NCBI GenBank assembly: GCA_036384915.1 | Contig: DASVLJ010000027.1 | Coordinates: 62,001 to 126,000, forward strand | DNA length: 64,000 nt | From: PKWO01 sp036384915 | Lineage (GTDB): Bacteria; Pseudomonadota; Gammaproteobacteria; Burkholderiales; Burkholderiaceae_D | Reading direction: 5' to 3' | Part shown: in pieces, positions 62,209 to 64,000 of the stretch | Numbering within the stretch: the first letter of the stretch is position 1 | How the letters are laid out: the number at the start of each line of letters is the position of its first letter | The notes under the pieces: model-generated | Told to the model about the DNA's origin: nothing | The model's database searches: none | Seen by the model: only the letters and a program-made list of their open reading frames with translations | Position numbers and translations under genes: made by a program

Positions 62209-62535
62209 ATGTTGCGACAAAGCGAAATCAAGCGAAAACTCATCGGTATCGAACATGAGATCGATCAAGTGGCAAGGAGCTGCGCAGCAGATGAAAAGCT
62301 GCCGCAGAAGCTGAAAGAATGCGTTACCGAATGGAAGCAGCATACGGACAAGGCCATGTCCGACTTTGATTCAAACGATAGCAAGCAGATTGTCGAATGC
62401 GTCAATGACCTTGAACAAATCGGCCATCGTGCGGAGATGGCGCTGCAAGATGCTGCCGGGGTCGATGAAAAGATGCGCGATGCCCTGCTGCATGCGCAGG
62501 GTGAGCTGTTCAAGCTGAAAAAGAAGCTGCACTGA
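62209..62535 (+). CDS. small helical hypothetical protein
   Basis: 108 residues with a strong AAGGAGG ribosome site 6 bases before the ATG. The protein is highly charged, almost all alpha-helical and coiled-coil prone (EIKRKLIGIEHEIDQVARS, HAQGELFKLKKKLH). No cysteine cluster, signal peptide or membrane segment is seen. I do not recognise the family. It may be cytoplasmic and act by protein-protein contact. Confidence 0.75.
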   Translation: MLRQSEIKRKLIGIEHEIDQVARSCAADEKLPQKLKECVTEWKQHTDKAMSDFDSNDSKQIVECVNDLEQIGHRAEMALQDAAGVDEKMRDALLHAQGELFKLKKKLH

Positions 62536-62555
62536 TAGCGCCGCTTCTATCCTCT

Positions 62556-63806
62556 TCAAACGAAATCGCGGCCCGGCGCAAACGGCGCCATGTCTATCCT
62601 GGGCTGCGCGCCCGTCATCTGTGCCGTGAGTAATTCCCCGGTTGCCGGTCCGAGCGTGAAGCCTTGATGCCCATGGCCGAAGGCGCACCATAATCCTGGT
62701 GTGTCGGGCACGGCGCCGATCACGGGTTTCATGTCCGGCATGCAGGGGCGGGCGCCGACCCAGGGTTGTGCTTCGACACGCTCGCCGAGAGGGAAATCCC
62801 GGCGCGCCACTTTCTCCGCCTGCTCCAGCTGGTTCGGCGTCATGCGCGCGCCGACCAGGGCCAGTTCGGCGCCTGTGGTCAGGCGCAAGCCGTCTTTCAT
62901 GGGGCAGATGACGAAGCCGCTTTCGCTGTCTATCATCCAGTGGTTCAGCGCGCGGCCGGGCAGCGGCGCATAGTGCATGTGATAGCCGCGCTTGAAGAAT
63001 AGCGGCGGGGTGTAGCCGAAGCGGCGCGTGAGCATCACGCTCCATGGACCCAGCGCGACGACGACTTCTCTGGCGCTGATCGTATCGTCTTCTGCTGTCT
63101 GCACTTGCCATTCTTCCGCGTTGATGCGTTGCAGGCTCATGGCGTCGCCGAAGCGGAACACGCCGCCACGTTCGGTGAAGAGCTTGGCATAGGCTTGCAC
63201 CAGGTCGCCCGGGCTCTTGATTGAAATGGGATCTGTCCAGTGCACTGCGCCGATGAAGCTGTCGCTGATGGCCGGCTCTTCCTGTTTCAATGCGGCGCGG
63301 TCGAGCTTGCGGTGGCTGACGCCGAGCTTTACGCGCGCGTCGGCCGTGGTATAGGTTTCGTGCAATTCGGCTTCGGTGCGGTGCAGGGTGAGGTAGCCCT
63401 GGGCGCCGATCAGCGCTTCGGCTTTCGCGTCGCGGATCAGTTGCGTGTGCGTTTCGAGCGAGAGCGCGATGATGGATGCGTAGGCGCGTGAAATCGCGGC
63501 GAAGGCCGGGCCGGCCGAGTTGCGGTAATAGGCATAGAGCGGGCCGGCCATGCGTGCCAGCGCGCCGAAGTGGTAACGCACGTCGAGGCGGGTGTTGGTG
63601 GCGGCGCCGGCCAGGAAAGACAGCTTGCGCGGGAGTTCGTAGGGTTCGGTGGCTTCGCGCTGGATCAGGCCGGCATTGCCGTAGGAGGTTTCTCGGCCCG
63701 GTTCACGCCGGTCTATCAGGGCTACCGCTTTGCCTTTGGCTTGCAGGTGCAATGCGCAAGACACGCCTATCATGCCTGCGCCGAGTACTGCCACGTCGTA
63801 TTTCAT
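62556..63806 (-). CDS. D-amino acid dehydrogenase-like FAD oxidoreductase
   Basis: 416 residues from the ATG at 63806; an earlier start at 63830 adds 8 residues before the fold begins. The FAD-binding motif is VAVLGAGMIGVSCALHLQAKG at the N-terminus, and the DAO-type C-terminus shows VGARPCMPDMKPVIGAVPDTPGLWCAFGHGHQGFTLGPATGELL. The family oxidises D-amino acids or other amines and passes electrons to quinones. DadA itself usually neighbours alr/dadX, not seen here, so the substrate is not certain. Confidence 0.9.
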   Translation of the reverse strand: MKYDVAVLGAGMIGVSCALHLQAKGKAVALIDRREPGRETSYGNAGLIQREATEPYELPRKLSFLAGAATNTRLDVRYHFGALARMAGPLYAYYRNSAGPAFAAISRAYASIIALSLETHTQLIRDAKAEALIGAQGYLTLHRTEAELHETYTTADARVKLGVSHRKLDRAALKQEEPAISDSFIGAVHWTDPISIKSPGDLVQAYAKLFTERGGVFRFGDAMSLQRINAEEWQVQTAEDDTISAREVVVALGPWSVMLTRRFGYTPPLFFKRGYHMHYAPLPGRALNHWMIDSESGFVICPMKDGLRLTTGAELALVGARMTPNQLEQAEKVARRDFPLGERVEAQPWVGARPCMPDMKPVIGAVPDTPGLWCAFGHGHQGFTLGPATGELLTAQMTGAQPRIDMAPFAPGRDFV

Positions 63807-63845
63807 TGTCGCTTTACGAAAATCGTCCAAAGCGACAGTATTCCA

Positions 63846-64000
63846 TTATTTCGCTGTTCCCGCTTTCTCGGCGGGCTTGTAAGCTGCAGCCGTCAGCTCC
63901 AACGATGCCGCAAGCGGCAAGAACGGAAGGCGCGTGCGGCGCGCAGGAGTTCGCGCTGGCTCCAAAGCGGTGGGCGCGAGAGGACGGCGGCGCGGTTCTT
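63846..64000 (-). CDS. possible C-terminal end of a gene cut by the window
   Basis: One minus-strand frame is open from the window end to a TAA at 63846-63848 and reads as a Pro/Ala/Arg-rich tail (LPFLPLAASLELTAAAYKPAE). No motif is visible. High GC makes open frames common, so this is weak. Confidence 0.3.
   Translation of the reverse strand, partial: EPRRRPLAPTALEPARTPARRTRLPFLPLAASLELTAAAYKPAEKAGTAK

Overview
This window looks like a chromosomal segment of a GC-rich betaproteobacterium, most likely of the Oxalobacteraceae/Herminiimonas-Janthinobacterium-Massilia type. The reasons are the aroQ-accB-accC-prmA order, the TTG/GTG starts and ATGA stop-start overlaps, the pilGHIJ-chpA cluster without pilK, and a waaC-kdoO-waaA lipopolysaccharide block. 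The placement is inferred from gene content only.

Layout. 1-5591 (minus strand): a zinc-ribbon DUF3426 protein (cut by the window start), prmA, accC, accB, aroQ, a TlpA-like thioredoxin and a conserved protein of unknown function. 5653-12849 (plus): mpl, a YqiA-type esterase, ubiC, an RNase II family exonuclease, a TonB-like protein, aroE and mtgA. 12850-13700 is a scar region with a broken DUF2750 gene, a small membrane-protein ORF and an interspersed palindromic repeat. hemL and thiD (minus) stand back to back with a rubredoxin gene. 16301-26868 is a type IV pilus chemosensory operon (PilG, PilH, PilI, PilJ and a giant ChpA/PilL hybrid kinase). Photolyase, YqgE, RuvX, PlsC and ApaH follow.

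31407-49770 is an envelope polysaccharide region. It encodes dTDP-L-rhamnose synthesis (rfbBACD), GDP-D-rhamnose synthesis (manC, gmd, rmd, with a phosphomannomutase), three glycosyltransferases, a flippase, a WecA-like initiating transferase, and the inner-core enzymes WaaC, KdoO and WaaA. No O-antigen polymerase or ligase was recognised. 49900-56954 carries a TolC-like channel, a rhodanese, a Pcm-like methyltransferase, a TetR regulator, UppP, RecQ and TrmB.

The most unusual part is 57519-58613, a tightly packed array of ten plus-strand tRNA genes (Phe, Arg, Thr, Ser, Ser, Asp, Ser, Leu, Leu, Leu), followed by a minus-strand tRNA-Gly. The tRNA-Thr(TGT) and tRNA-Ser(CGA) genes are both interrupted in the T-arm. 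The two inserts share a 60-nt element that folds as a three-way junction, and stem changes between the copies keep the pairing. The Thr insert has two further hairpins and a 10-bp complementarity that competes with the element's own stem. Upstream lies an AT-rich palindrome block, a small ORF and an intrinsic terminator. Downstream are a low-GC orphan ORF, a TPR/O-GlcNAc-transferase-like protein, a small helical protein and a DadA-like oxidoreductase.
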